Shown: positions 16,670 through 25,538 of the stretch, one piece after another
Layout of the letters: every line of letters begins with the position of its first letter
Numbering within the stretch: the stretch's first letter is position 1
Origin: Cytophagales bacterium
GTDB taxonomy: Bacteria > Bacteroidota > Bacteroidia > Cytophagales > Cyclobacteriaceae
NCBI GenBank assembly: GCA_020402945.1
Contig: JADBYQ010000111.1
Location: forward strand, 1-49,531
Length of the DNA stretch: 49,531 bases
Direction of reading: 5' to 3'
Notes under the pieces: model-generated
Told to the model about the DNA's origin: nothing
Database searches by the model: none
What the model saw: the letters and a program-made list of their open reading frames with translations, nothing else
Made by a program: the position numbers and the translations under genes

Positions 16670-19564
16670 TCACTTCAACTCCACCTTCAAAAACCTGCCT
16701 GTATAGCTCGCTGGATTTTTAGAAACCTCTTCGGGTGTGCCTTTCGCTATGATCATCCCTCCTTTGGCCCCACCTTCGGGTCCGAGGTCTATAACATGAT
16801 CGGCCGACTTGATTACGTCCATGTTGTGTTCAATAACCAATACCGTGTTTCCTTTATCAACTAATTTTTGCAACACGTCCAGCAGATGGCTGATGTCTTG
16901 AAAATGAAGTCCGGTAGTGGGCTCGTCTAATATATAGAGTGTCTTTCCCGTGTCTCTTTTAGAAAGCTCGGTTGCCAACTTGACACGTTGCGCTTCGCCA
17001 CCAGATAGTGTAGTTGCATGCTGGCCCAATGAAATATAGCCCAGGCCTACTTCGCCCAAGGTTTGTATTTTTCGCAAGATGCGGGGAAGCTTATCAAAGA
17101 AAGTGATGGCCTCCTCCACCGTCATGTCAAGCACATCGCTAATGGACTTCCCCTTGAATCTAACTTCCAACGTCTCGCGATTGTAGCGTTTGCCTTTGCA
17201 GGTTTCGCAGGGCACGTATACATCCGGCAAAAATTCCATTTCGATCAACCGCAAGCCTGCACCCTCGCAGGTTTCGCAGCGTCCACCTTTTACGTTAAAA
17301 GAAAAGCGTCCCGTTTTATACCCTCTTATTTTTGCCTCGGGCATATTTGCAAACAGGTCTCTGATTTCCGTAAACACTCCGGTATACGTGGCCGGATTCG
17401 ATCGCGGGGTTCTGCCGATCGGAGATTGATCTACTTCAATCACTTTATCAACCAGCTTCAATCCATCTATTTTTTTATACGGCAATGGCTCCTGTCGCGA
17501 GTTAAAGAAAAACTGATTTAAAATCGGGAAAAGTGTATCGTGAATGAGTGTTGACTTTCCGCTGCCGGAAACACCTGTGATGCAGATGAACGTTCCAAGT
17601 GCAAGGTGTAAATCAACATTCTTTAAATTATTTCCAGTGGCACCCAAAAGCGAAAGATTTTCTCCACTCCCTTTTCTACGTTCTTTCGAATAGCTAATAC
17701 CCATTTTTCCACTCAAGTACTTCGCAGTCGTGCTATCAATTTTTAAAAATGTCTCCGGGTCTCCCTCCGCCACAATGTGACCTCCATGTCTACCTGCACC
17801 AGGTCCTACATCGATAATATAATCTGCCTCGAGCATCATCTCCTTATCATGCTCCACTACAATGACGGAGTTTCCTAAATCGCGAAGATCTTTCAACGCT
17901 TTAATCAACTTGGCATTGTCGCGTGCATGCAACCCAATGCTGGGCTCATCTAATATGTAAAGCACGCCCACCAATTGAGTGCCTATCTGTGTAGCTAACC
18001 GAATGCGTTGCGCCTCACCACCGCTTAATGTTCGAAGCGGTCGGTTCAAATTCAAATAGTCCAGACCTACATCCAACAAGAAACCTATTCGCTTCCTGAT
18101 TTCTTTCAATACTTCTACAGCAATCTGGTTTTGCTTGTCGCTGATACGATTCTCTAACCCATCAAACCATTTCTTAAGTACATCTATATTTAGTTGGGCG
18201 AGTTCGGCAATGTTCTTGTTGTCAATCTTAAAATGAAGTGACTCCTTTTTCAATCGAGCGCCATGGCACTCGGGACAGATCTTGGTGATTGTAAAATCAT
18301 CTACCCATTTTTTGATCGATTCAGAGCCTTCCTCTTTTTGCTTTTGAAGAAAGTTGACAATGCCCTCAAATTGGGTGTTCCACTCTGTGCCCGGGTACTT
18401 AACAGACGCAACTGCCACCGGCATCTCATCGCCATACAATAAAACGTGAAGTGCTTCTTTGGGAATATCCTTGATAGGCGTAGTGAGCGTGAGTTTATAT
18501 CGTTTTAAAATTGCTTCGATTTTCTTAAAAATCCAGATGTCGCGGTATTCTCCGAGTGGTAAAATACCACCCCGACTTATGCTCAACTTCTTATCGGGTA
18601 TCACAGATGCTTCGGTGATCTCTTCTATTTGACCCAGGCCATTGCAGGTAGGGCAAGCTCCATAGGGAGAATTGAATGAAAAATTGTTGGGCGCTGGCTC
18701 ATCGTATGACAATCCAGTTTTAGGATCCATCAGGAATTTTGAAAAGTGGTGTACCTTTCCACCTGCCTTGCCTGCCCTCCGCTCCGCTTCGGAAGGCGGG
18801 CAGGCAGGCAGGTTCTCTTCCTGCACCATGATCACCCCTTTGCCTTCTTTTAAAGCTGTATTGATCGACTGACTGATGCGGTACCGATCAGTGGCTGTCG
18901 GCACAATGCGATCGATCACCATTTCAATATCGTGTATCTTGAAACGATCTAGTTGCATTTTAGCGGTGATGTCCACCACTTGACCATCTACGCGCACTTT
19001 GGTATAGCCTTGCTTCCTGATCTGAACAAACAACTCGCGATAGTGACCTTTCCTTCCTTTGATCACGGGCGCCAAAATGATTAACTTCTTGTTGTTGAAA
19101 TTAGAAATGATGGCATCCAAAATTTGCTCTTCGCTTTGGCGCACCATCTTGTCGCCTGTCTGATACGAAAACGCTTCGCCCGCACGAGCAAATAGCAAGC
19201 GAAGGAAATCATAAATCTCTGTAACTGTTCCAACGGTAGATCGCGGATTGCGGGAAGTCGTTTTTTGTTCAATAGAGATGACCGGACTAAGACCGTTGAT
19301 CTTGTCTACGTCAGGGCGCTCGAGGTTTCCCATAAAACTTCTCGCGTAGGCCGAAAAGCTCTCCATGTACCTACGTTGTCCTTCGGCATAGATAGTATCA
19401 AATGCAAGGGATGATTTTCCGCTTCCGCTAATACCTGTGAGAACCACCAGCTTGTTCCGTGGGAAGGAGACGCTTATGTTCTTGAGGTTATGTTCACGTG
19501 CGCCAATGATTTCAATGAAATCGTGGCCGGTGATATCTTGAATTTTTATAGAAGAATAGGACAT
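16670..19564 (-). CDS. uvrA: Excinuclease ABC subunit A
   Basis: UvrA recognises bulky DNA lesions and loads UvrB in nucleotide excision repair. The 964-aa protein has two ABC ATPase modules (Walker [10 protein letters not shown] near residue 44 and GVSGSGKST in the second half). It has signature LSGGEAQR sequences in both modules, [11 protein letters not shown] and [11 protein letters not shown], and zinc-finger CxxC pairs ([27 protein letters not shown]). Oddity: residues about 252-269 ([18 protein letters not shown]) are encoded by a GC-rich imperfect palindrome and are not part of the usual UvrA sequence at this site, just before [15 protein letters not shown]. The frame is intact, so the protein may work with the insertion in a loop. 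Its last 77 bp recur at 12198. Confidence 0.97.
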   Translation of the reverse strand: MSYSSIKIQDITGHDFIEIIGAREHNLKNISVSFPRNKLVVLTGISGSGKSSLAFDTIYAEGQRRYMESFSAYARSFMGNLERPDVDKINGLSPVISIEQKTTSRNPRSTVGTVTEIYDFLRLLFARAGEAFSYQTGDKMVRQSEEQILDAIISNFNNKKLIILAPVIKGRKGHYRELFVQIRKQGYTKVRVDGQVVDITAKMQLDRFKIHDIEMVIDRIVPTATDRYRISQSINTALKEGKGVIMVQEENLPACPPSEAERRAGKAGGKVHHFSKFLMDPKTGLSYDEPAPNNFSFNSPYGACPTCNGLGQIEEITEASVIPDKKLSISRGGILPLGEYRDIWIFKKIEAILKRYKLTLTTPIKDIPKEALHVLLYGDEMPVAVASVKYPGTEWNTQFEGIVNFLQKQKEEGSESIKKWVDDFTITKICPECHGARLKKESLHFKIDNKNIAELAQLNIDVLKKWFDGLENRISDKQNQIAVEVLKEIRKRIGFLLDVGLDYLNLNRPLRTLSGGEAQRIRLATQIGTQLVGVLYILDEPSIGLHARDNAKLIKALKDLRDLGNSVIVVEHDKEMMLEADYIIDVGPGAGRHGGHIVAEGDPETFLKIDSTTAKYLSGKMGISYSKERRKGSGENLSLLGATGNNLKNVDLHLALGTFICITGVSGSGKSTLIHDTLFPILNQFFFNSRQEPLPYKKIDGLKLVDKVIEVDQSPIGRTPRSNPATYTGVFTEIRDLFANMPEAKIRGYKTGRFSFNVKGGRCETCEGAGLRLIEMEFLPDVYVPCETCKGKRYNRETLEVRFKGKSISDVLDMTVEEAITFFDKLPRILRKIQTLGEVGLGYISLGQHATTLSGGEAQRVKLATELSKRDTGKTLYILDEPTTGLHFQDISHLLDVLQKLVDKGNTVLVIEHNMDVIKSADHVIDLGPEGGAKGGMIIAKGTPEEVSKNPASYTGRFLKVELK
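18761..18812. repeat. Imperfect palindrome inserted in frame in uvrA
   Basis: About 52 bp of strongly biased sequence: a left arm with CCTGCCTTGCCTGCCCTCC and a right arm GGAAGGCGGGCAGGCAGG that are inverted, with CGCTTC-type bases between. Sharply richer in G+C than the surrounding gene. It codes for about 17-18 extra residues without breaking the frame, resembling palindromic elements known to insert in genes of other bacteria. Confidence 0.75.
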
Positions 19565-19635
19565 GTTAAAAAATAGGAAGTTGTTAACCTGTTCGAGCCA
19601 GAGTTACTTTTTTTGAGAGGTGTTGTGTTGTTCTA

Positions 19636-20817
19636 TTATTTGGGGTTATCCACTTTTCCCTGCGATTCCAATTTGATAAAAAGTTCGTTCTCCTTCTGGG
19701 AAAAAATGGGAAGATTATTTCCTTTCCAAAACTCAAAATCAAATTTAGTCCCATGCTTATAAAGAGAGGCCTTTCGGTAGGTATTTTTGGTTTCAAATTT
19801 GACGGGCTGCGATTTCAACACAATAAATTCGCTAACAAAATTTTGTGTTTGTTGAGTTTTCTTGTTGGAAATTTTCATCCTAAAATCAACTCGTGCGGAT
19901 GATAAGTATGTTTTTCCGGCTGTCGTATTGAATGTCAAGAATATTTTTGAATTGGTGATACTAAATCGGAGGCCGAACAGCGACTTCTCAAAACGTGAAG
20001 TAGTGTCAAGTTCTAGGGCAACTTCTTTCATAATCAAATTTTCATCGGTTTTAACGGTCGCTCTATACAGAACTCTATCTTCCACTTTGGTTGCCTCTTT
20101 TTTGGGCTCAACCAACAACGTACCCCCACCTTGCACATCTTTAAAAAAATAGAAGTGAAAATCCTGAACTTTTCTCTTAAAACCATTCAAAAAATCAGCA
20201 AATGCGTAGTTCAGCACGGACTCGATTTTTACAGGTGAGACCATTTCAAATTCATCATCATCCTCTTTTGGCAGTTGGAATGTGCGACATTGATCCACTT
20301 TTACGACTACATCTTTATCACCTCCCTTTTTTTCAAACCCAACAGTGAGTAGCGCATCTGCATACTTATTGTACTCTTTGTTTCCTTGCACAAGTTCTCG
20401 ATAATAAACCGAACAAGTGATGGGCAGGGAAAGGCTGGCCTTGGTCGCGTTGACTATATCATTGAAAGCTTTCAGGTCTTCCTTTCCAACTACGCTTACT
20501 TCACCTAGTTCAATTACAGATTCTTTCAAAAAGAATTTCTGACTAACCGCGGCTTGGCTTGCCACCGGTATAGTTAAACTATTGTAGTTGACGTGAGATA
20601 TCTCCAACGAATCAACGGAGGTTAGATGAGTAGGAATAGTTAGTTTGAAATAGCCATCTTGATTTGATACCGTCCCTACGGACGGATCGCTTTTTAGTCG
20701 AATACTAGCAAACTCCACCGGAATTTTTTCGGCCGAGTTGAAAATGAAACCATCCATAAATTGCTGTGCGTGCAGCTGTAGACAGGCCATAAAAAGTAAA
20801 AAGACTCCCACTCTCAT
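19636..20817 (-). CDS. Carboxypeptidase-regulatory-like domain protein
   Basis: The 393-aa exported protein has a signal peptide (VFLLFMACLQLHAQQ). A CarboxypepD_reg-like beta-sandwich follows at about residues 20-95 (GFIFNSAEKIPVEFASIRLK, GTVSNQDGYFKLTIP), then a beta-rich region with no recognised motif. Such proteins are common in Bacteroidota envelopes; the regulatory-like domain occurs at the N terminus of TonB receptors, but no plug or barrel follows here. Its function is unknown. It lies upstream of uvrA on the same strand with a 71-bp gap. Confidence 0.75.
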   Translation of the reverse strand: MRVGVFLLFMACLQLHAQQFMDGFIFNSAEKIPVEFASIRLKSDPSVGTVSNQDGYFKLTIPTHLTSVDSLEISHVNYNSLTIPVASQAAVSQKFFLKESVIELGEVSVVGKEDLKAFNDIVNATKASLSLPITCSVYYRELVQGNKEYNKYADALLTVGFEKKGGDKDVVVKVDQCRTFQLPKEDDDEFEMVSPVKIESVLNYAFADFLNGFKRKVQDFHFYFFKDVQGGGTLLVEPKKEATKVEDRVLYRATVKTDENLIMKEVALELDTTSRFEKSLFGLRFSITNSKIFLTFNTTAGKTYLSSARVDFRMKISNKKTQQTQNFVSEFIVLKSQPVKFETKNTYRKASLYKHGTKFDFEFWKGNNLPIFSQKENELFIKLESQGKVDNPK

Positions 20818-20838
20818 AATACCTTTATTTTAGTAAAC

Positions 20839-21375
20839 TCAGAAATTAAAATCCTCTTTTAAAAGGCGAGAATAGATCTTACCGATTTCTTCGCTGATTT
20901 TGACATAGCCATTTTCCTTCCACTCAAAACCAATGGCTAATTTCGTTTCCGGATCAACGACCCAATATTCCTTAACTCCGAATTTTGCGTAGAGGTCTTT
21001 CTTTTTTATCAAGTCATACTCTTTATTGCCTGGCGACAAAACCTCGACCAGCAAATCAGGTACGCCTTCAAAACGTCCCTTTTCATTGATTTGATTTCGG
21101 TTCGATTTCAAAATCACGACAACATCTGGCTGTACTGAATTTTGATTCTTGTCGAGCTTAACATCATATGGCGCAATTATGACAGTACCTTTTCCATTCT
21201 CTTCAACTAGTTTGTCAAGAGCCTTAAAAATAGACTGAACAGTTTTTTGGTGATTGAAAATGGGTGCTGGCGACATATAGATTTGATTATCGATCAATTC
21301 GGCCAATGTCCCTTCGGGAAGCAATTCATACACTTCCATCATAGTGCGGGGCGGACGTTCAATTGTAGATTCCAT
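20839..21375 (-). CDS. Uma2-family putative nuclease
   Basis: The 178-aa protein shows the Uma2 (DUF820) restriction-endonuclease-like pattern: ELIDNQIYMSPAP near the start, VQPDVVVIL (catalytic Asp), PDLLVEVLSP (catalytic Glu region), and KKDLYAKFGVKEYWVVDP with the lysine. These make up a PD-(D/E)XK-type active site. The biological role of the family is poorly known and its members are often present in many copies. It lies 21 bp upstream of the carboxypeptidase-like gene on the same strand. Confidence 0.88.
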   Translation of the reverse strand: MESTIERPPRTMMEVYELLPEGTLAELIDNQIYMSPAPIFNHQKTVQSIFKALDKLVEENGKGTVIIAPYDVKLDKNQNSVQPDVVVILKSNRNQINEKGRFEGVPDLLVEVLSPGNKEYDLIKKKDLYAKFGVKEYWVVDPETKLAIGFEWKENGYVKISEEIGKIYSRLLKEDFNF

Positions 21376-21485
21376 GATTTAAAGGTAATAGAAACGAGCG
21401 AAAAAGTAAATCCCCGTGCGGCAGAGAAACAAGCTCCATTTACATTTGAGCGATGCCAAGTCCGCCTGTACTCGCGATGACGGTC

Positions 21486-21947
21486 TCAATCAACCTTCAT
21501 CCACTCAAAAACCTGATAGTGTTCGCCATTCATACCTAGCCGAGTATACACGTTTTGCGCAGATTGGTTTGTCTTATCTACGTACAACCGAATGCCTCGC
21601 CAATCAGGTTCAGTATTCACAAGGTGTTGGATGTGGTGATACAATTTTTTATAAACTCCCTTGCTGCGATGAGCTTCCGGGATGTAGACAGATTGAATCC
21701 AAATCACCGTACCGCAACGCCAATCGCTCCACTCGTGGGTTGTCATCAGACAACCGATCACTTCATCATTTTCTTCGGCTACATAATACCTCCCTTTTGA
21801 CGAGTCCTTAAACAACCGTTGGACGCCTTGCGAAAGGGTAGCAATATCCAGTGTAATGTTTTCTGTTTCTAGCGCCATCTTCAATTGAAAATCAATAATC
21901 GATGGAATGTCATGCTCTGTAGCCTCTCTAATTTGAATAGTATTCAT
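21486..21947 (-). CDS. GNAT-family N-acetyltransferase
   Basis: The 153-aa GNAT protein starts IQIREATEHDIPSIIDFQLKMA and carries the acetyl-CoA loop EAHRSKGVYKKLYHHI (R/Q-x-x-G-x-x pattern). VIGCLMTTHEWSDWR and the C-terminal NVYTRLGMNGEHYQVFEW follow. Substrate is unknown. It is a stand-alone gene between the Uma2 gene and the first repeat-controlled promoter. Confidence 0.85.
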   Translation of the reverse strand: MNTIQIREATEHDIPSIIDFQLKMALETENITLDIATLSQGVQRLFKDSSKGRYYVAEENDEVIGCLMTTHEWSDWRCGTVIWIQSVYIPEAHRSKGVYKKLYHHIQHLVNTEPDWRGIRLYVDKTNQSAQNVYTRLGMNGEHYQVFEWMKVD

Positions 21948-22131
21948 GGTTAACTCGTTGATTCATTTGTTGCCTTTTCGATGGGGTGGAATAAACTCCC
22001 TTGCCGTCCAGTTCTATCGCACGTTGAGCCCGCATGAACGCTCTGGGTAAGTTTGGATTTGCTCATCCTTGCCATTTTTAAAGGGCATAAAGATAGGGTT
22101 AAGCCCATAATGAGACGAAAAAAGTGAAAAT

Positions 22132-22170
22132 ACGTGGTTTTCCCCGTATGAAATACGTGGTTTTCCCCGT
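22132..22170 (+). promoter_or_regulatory. Pair of 23-bp-spaced operator-like dyads
   Basis: Two identical copies of ACGTGGTTTTCCCCGT at 22132-22147 and 22155-22170, with the 7-nt spacer ATGAAAT. Each is an imperfect dyad (ACGTGG / CCCCGT arms around TTTT). The same 39 bp occurs inverted at 25539-25577. The pair lies upstream of the pseudo-receiver gene. Confidence 0.85.
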
Positions 22171-22193
22171 TGCGCAGATAGGCGCTCGCGTTC

Positions 22194-22201
22194 CACCTTT
22201 G
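22194..22201 (+). promoter_or_regulatory. -7-like element CACCTTTG
   Basis: One mismatch to TAnnTTTG, 23 nt after the edge of the proximal dyad and 23 nt before the ATG at 22225. The same octamer, with nearly the same spacing to a dyad, occurs at the divergent promoter at 25509-25516. Confidence 0.55.
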
Positions 22202-22224
22202 CTCTCGGTTTAAGGTTAATTAGG

Positions 22225-22566
22225 ATGAAGGTATTGGTAGTCCACCGGAACGAGGCCGTTTTAGAGAGCATCAAAGCACAACTGTCGCAATGGTACATTC
22301 GATCTTGCATGTCAGGATTGGATGGATTATTGTGCTGCCGTGGCGAACACTTTGATCTTATTTTATGCGGTCTTGATTTGCCGGTGGTTACCGGTATCGA
22401 AATGGTGCGATCCATACGCAACTTCTCGGTCAACAAAAAGACACCCGTTATTTTGCTGGCCGAGGGAAAGGAAACGGCTGATCACGTTCGACTGCTCAAT
22501 TTGATGAACGCGAACCTGTTGACCCTGGAGGAAGTGACCGAAATGCAAAACCTGAATTTAGAATGA
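22225..22566 (+). CDS. Pseudo-receiver domain protein
   Basis: The 113-aa protein has the length and hydrophobic pattern of a single CheY-like receiver domain (KVLVVHRNEAVLESIKAQL, HFDLILCGLDLPVVTGIEMV, TPVILLAEGKE). Key residues are lost: the acidic pair is replaced by HRN, the expected phospho-acceptor Asp of D-x4-D-x3-P is Gly, and the conserved Thr is Ala. It is therefore probably not phosphorylated and may bind a partner constitutively. Its stop overlaps the start of the TerB-like gene (ATGA). The upstream dyads suggest control by the LuxR-type regulator encoded 0.4 kb away. Confidence 0.75.
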   Translation: MKVLVVHRNEAVLESIKAQLSQWYIRSCMSGLDGLLCCRGEHFDLILCGLDLPVVTGIEMVRSIRNFSVNKKTPVILLAEGKETADHVRLLNLMNANLLTLEEVTEMQNLNLE

Positions 22567-23024
22567 CATCAATGTATCTTCAACCCACCCATTCCACCTA
22601 CCACGAAGGGCTTTTGCTGTTTGCACACCTGTTGATGAACGTAGATGGTTTTGTAGACGAGCGCGAACGAAAAGCCCTTGAGGAAATCCGAAGGGAAGAA
22701 AATATTCCGGAAGAAACGTTTTCAACCTTTCAGGAAGCCCTCATCAAGAAATCGGAAAAAGAACTTTTTCAAGATGGCATAGACTTGCTGAACAGCTGCT
22801 CAGACCAAGAAAGGTTATGTGCCTTGGTTCACCTCTACCTGCTCACAGAATCTGACCTGTCGATTCATCCCCGTGAGGTGAGATTGCTGCTCTATTCTTT
22901 AAGAAGAACCCATGTTGATTTTGATGAAATTGAACTAACGGCACGATTGGTGAAGGCCAATAAAGCGACTTCACAACGAGCCGCTTCGCTAGAGCTTTAC
23001 AAATCCCTTACGAATGGCCTCTAG
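22563..23024 (+). CDS. TerB-like domain protein
   Basis: The 153-aa helical protein has the TerB/DjlA-N pattern: LLLFAHLLMNVDGFVDERERKALEEI (D-G-x-V-D-x-x-E metal-site-like motif), then EKELFQDGIDLLNSCSDQERLCALVHLYLLTESD. TerB-like domains bind metal and act as docking modules in membrane-linked stress systems. The gene is translationally coupled to the pseudo-receiver gene. Its 3' end overlaps the 3' end of the convergent response-regulator gene by 36 bp (22989-23024), so the two transcripts are antisense at their ends. Confidence 0.7.
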   Translation: MTSMYLQPTHSTYHEGLLLFAHLLMNVDGFVDERERKALEEIRREENIPEETFSTFQEALIKKSEKELFQDGIDLLNSCSDQERLCALVHLYLLTESDLSIHPREVRLLLYSLRRTHVDFDEIELTARLVKANKATSQRAASLELYKSLTNGL

Positions 23025-23666
23025 CGCCATGCCGGTTCTGCTCTGCACGTTTAGTTTTGTAAACATCGAGGCACGATACCCATCGATGGTGCGCTCACTT
23101 AAATTCATAATCGAGGCGATATCGCGATAAGATAAGTCGCTGCACGATAGCTTCAAGAAATACAATTCCCTTTCTGTCAGGTGAAGAGACGAATCAGCCT
23201 CTTGTGCGGAACTTATCAATTTTTGATAGCTGATAGCCGGATTGTAATAGCCAAACCTATGCACTTCATCCAGCGCATGTTCCAGCTCGTTCGGATGGAT
23301 GTCTTTAAACAAATAGGAACAACATCCGGCTCGCAGCATTTTAATGATCGTTTCTTCCTTGTCGTCCATCGATAGTGCCACTTTGCGTATGGCCGGGTAA
23401 GTCTGATGCAGCCACGCTGCGGTTTGGGGGCCATCCATCTGTGGCATCGACACATCGATGAGCATCAACTCGGGGATCACCTCGGCCTGTGCTATCTTTT
23501 GTTGTAGATCAATACCATTGGTGGCATCCATCACCACCTGCGTATTTTTGAAACTGGATAACAACAGCGTCAACGACTTTCTAAAAAGCTGGTGATCGTC
23601 TACCAGCCCAACTTTAATTTTCGAAAAAATAGGTGTGGCTTCCGCGCTTATTGTTTCCTCGTCCAT
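22989..23666 (-). CDS. LuxR/NarL-type response regulator
   Basis: The 225-aa protein has an intact receiver domain (acidic D23/D24, phospho-acceptor D71 in LMLIDVSMP, Lys in YLFKDIHP) and a C-terminal LuxR-type helix-turn-helix (about residues 160-222: LTERELYFLKLSCSDLSYRDIASIMNLSERTIDGYRASM). It lies 6 bp after its cognate kinase. NarL-family regulators bind short dyads as dimers, so this protein is the best candidate to bind the ACGTGG-TTTT-CCCCGT repeats at both ends of the block. That would make the operon autoregulated; this is inference. Confidence 0.92.
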   Translation of the reverse strand: MDEETISAEATPIFSKIKVGLVDDHQLFRKSLTLLLSSFKNTQVVMDATNGIDLQQKIAQAEVIPELMLIDVSMPQMDGPQTAAWLHQTYPAIRKVALSMDDKEETIIKMLRAGCCSYLFKDIHPNELEHALDEVHRFGYYNPAISYQKLISSAQEADSSLHLTERELYFLKLSCSDLSYRDIASIMNLSERTIDGYRASMFTKLNVQSRTGMALEAIRKGFVKL

Positions 23667-23672
23667 GGGTTG

Positions 23673-24437
23673 CTAAAGCGGTAAGTTAATAAAAAGATGA
23701 GTTCCCGCAGGGCCTGACTGCCACGATACCTGGCCGCCCAACAGTTTCACCCGATGACGAATATTGGTCACCCCTACACCTTCAATAGAGTGGTCGTTCA
23801 CATCAAAGCCTTTCCCATTGTCGGCAATAGAAATGGTCAATGCGGATTCATTCTGCTCGGCTTGCACCGTGATGTGCGAAGCCTTGCCGTGTTTTACGGC
23901 ATTTTGCAGCGCTTCTTGCGCAATGCGAAACAAAATAAGTTGCCGATCGAGCGATAAGTTGATCAATGAGGGATGCAATAACGTTACCGTCACTTCTTTG
24001 GTAGCCATTAATCGATTCGCTTCGGTGCGCAAATTGTCGATCCAATTAAATTTTTCAAGCCACTCCGTGTTCAGCGACTTACTCAGTGCCCTTAGCTCCT
24101 GAATAGCTTTTGAAATCGTGTCGTCCAATACATGAAACTGTTGAGATGAAGCCCCCGATCGCTCTGCCACACCCACCATAAGCTTGGCGCTACCTAACAG
24201 TTGCCCAATGTTGTCGTGCAATTCGCTACCAAGATGGTTAAGCGTTTCCTCTTGTGCTTCGAGGCGCGTTTTTAACAGCTCATGCTGAAACTGATTGCTC
24301 AGTTCCTTTTTCTCCAACAAGAATTTTAACTGCCTCTTTTGATAAATCAAAAAGAGCACAATCATTCCCACCGCAACAAACAGGAGAAAGGCAGATCCTA
24401 CAACGATGATGGCAATTTCTTGCGAAAGAATATCCAT
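23673..24437 (-). CDS. NarL-family sensor histidine kinase
   Basis: The 254-aa protein has one N-terminal membrane helix (about residues 8-31), then a coiled segment and a HisKA_3 phospho-acceptor region LGSELHDNIGQLLGSAKLM (His74). The HATPase domain carries RIAQEALQNAVKHGKASHI, ISIADNGKGFDV and GVGVTNIRHRVKLLGG. It has no extracellular sensor domain, so input probably comes through the neighbouring multi-pass protein, whose gene overlaps it by 40 bp (24398-24437). Confidence 0.92.
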   Translation of the reverse strand: MDILSQEIAIIVVGSAFLLFVAVGMIVLFLIYQKRQLKFLLEKKELSNQFQHELLKTRLEAQEETLNHLGSELHDNIGQLLGSAKLMVGVAERSGASSQQFHVLDDTISKAIQELRALSKSLNTEWLEKFNWIDNLRTEANRLMATKEVTVTLLHPSLINLSLDRQLILFRIAQEALQNAVKHGKASHITVQAEQNESALTISIADNGKGFDVNDHSIEGVGVTNIRHRVKLLGGQVSWQSGPAGTHLFINLPL

Positions 24438-25087
24438 AACATACTGCCCCCTATAAAAAGGGCGCTTAAAAATAGAAGAACATTATGACCCAGCCATAGC
24501 TGCATAAGGTACACCCGATTTTCAATTGAATAGTCGTTGGAGATTTGGAGCTTTCTGGTCAGGTATCCGTAAGTTAAAAAAACAAAGAACGAGCCCAAAT
24601 GGTAAAACAATTGCGAAGAGACAAACCAAAAATCAAAATTCCAGGACAAAGGTTCTTGGGTAACGTTGGTGAGAATTTGATGCATGAATAAAAAAGACAT
24701 CAACACCACTCCTACCGATAAAATAACGAACCCCATACTATCAAAGACTTTAGGCGGCTCGGCTCGAAAAACATCCGTCAAATAATAGGCCGATTGTAAA
24801 ATAACAAAGACTATAACGATCCTCTTTTTTAAAGTGGAAATGAAAGTGTAATAAAAATAGGTGCCAACACCAATGCTTGAGAGCAGACACAACAAAATGT
24901 AAAAGGTAAGATTGGGAGAAGCATTCGCTGCCTTCCACATCAATAACGTAGCAATGAAGTAGTAAGCGACAAGTGCTCGCCATTTAGGATGTTTGTCGCT
25001 ACGCGTGTGCCAAAGCATCAATAAAAAGCAGATGCCATAGCAAAAGGGTTCAGAAAAGTCGTGAAGTAAAGTTTGAAAGGTGGTCAT
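24398..25087 (-). CDS. Multi-pass membrane protein, possible sensory partner of the kinase
   Basis: The 229-aa protein is almost entirely hydrophobic, with six or seven helices (for example FCYGICFLLMLWH, LVAYYFIATLLMW, LTFYILLCLLSSIGVGTYFYY, IVIVFVILQSAYYL, SMGFVILSVGVVLMSFLFMH and FLSALFIGGSMLWIFF). No family is recognised. The 40-bp overlap with the histidine kinase gene argues for a joint role, as a receptor module encoded separately from its kinase. It sits 130 bp after the 83-aa gene on the same strand. Confidence 0.65.
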   Translation of the reverse strand: MTTFQTLLHDFSEPFCYGICFLLMLWHTRSDKHPKWRALVAYYFIATLLMWKAANASPNLTFYILLCLLSSIGVGTYFYYTFISTLKKRIVIVFVILQSAYYLTDVFRAEPPKVFDSMGFVILSVGVVLMSFLFMHQILTNVTQEPLSWNFDFWFVSSQLFYHLGSFFVFLTYGYLTRKLQISNDYSIENRVYLMQLWLGHNVLLFLSALFIGGSMLWIFFRKKLPSSL

Positions 25088-25217
25088 CTATTACAGCGTT
25101 GAAGAAGGCAAATTGCAAATGCGCTATGTAACTTATCAAAATGAAATGACCGGGTAATCCATCTTTCGAAAAAAAATATCCCTGGTCATTCCACTTTGAT
25201 TTTAAAGAAGCGTAAAC

Positions 25218-25469
25218 CTAATTGGGTAATCCGGGAGGTTTCGGACCACCATCAATACCATTGTCAGCGCGGGTTACCGGCTTACCGCTGGCAGAAAGTC
25301 CTTTTGCTTTAATGGTTAATGCCCCCACTTGCCCGCCCCCTTTCTTGTCAACTGCTTCTACCGAAACAGTAAACACCACCTTGGCTGGTTCTTTGTCCAG
25401 CAATTTTTTAAGCTCTGCCCCGCTGAATTCGAATTCGAATGCGGGGCTCCTTCCTGATTTTTTTGCCAT
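25218..25469 (-). CDS. Conserved-looking 83-aa protein
   Basis: A small soluble protein without signal or membrane helix. The first half is charged (FEFEFSGAELKKLLDKEPAK) and continues VVFTVSVEAVDKKGGGQVGALTIKAKGL; the tail is Gly/Pro-rich (DGGPKPPGLPN). No family is recognised. It is the first gene after the four-copy dyad array on the minus strand and so probably heads the operon with the membrane protein, kinase and regulator. The upstream CACCTTTG element is 40 nt before its ATG. Confidence 0.6.
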   Translation of the reverse strand: MAKKSGRSPAFEFEFSGAELKKLLDKEPAKVVFTVSVEAVDKKGGGQVGALTIKAKGLSASGKPVTRADNGIDGGPKPPGLPN

Positions 25470-25508
25470 AATAATTGTGTTTAGGGTTTAGTAATTTATT
25501 TGATGCCC

Positions 25509-25516
25509 CAAAGGTG
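25509..25516 (-). promoter_or_regulatory. -7-like element CACCTTTG of the minus-strand operon
   Basis: On the minus strand CACCTTTG at 25516-25509, identical to the element at 22194-22201. It lies 22 nt from the proximal dyad (edge at 25539). One mismatch to TAnnTTTG. Confidence 0.55.
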
Positions 25517-25519
25517 AAA

Positions 25520-25538
25520 ATCATTTTTCTAAAATGAT
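25520..25538. promoter_or_regulatory. Perfect 8+8 palindrome over the -33 position
   Basis: ATCATTTT-TCT-AAAATGAT is a perfect inverted repeat that fills the gap between the last dyad and the -7-like element of the minus-strand promoter. It is absent from the other two repeat-linked promoters, so it may be the site of a second regulator. Confidence 0.5.

Noticed and set aside
17063-17521. 152-aa plus-strand frame inside uvrA
   Set aside because: Antisense shadow of strongly conserved uvrA coding sequence with no motif of its own.
21416-21811. 131-aa plus-strand frame over the second GNAT gene
   Set aside because: Antisense to a gene with clear GNAT motifs; no recognisable protein pattern.
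22014-22436. 140-aa minus-strand frame covering the dyad pair and start of the pseudo-receiver gene
   Set aside because: It runs through the regulatory repeats and the antisense of a plausible gene; composition is atypical.
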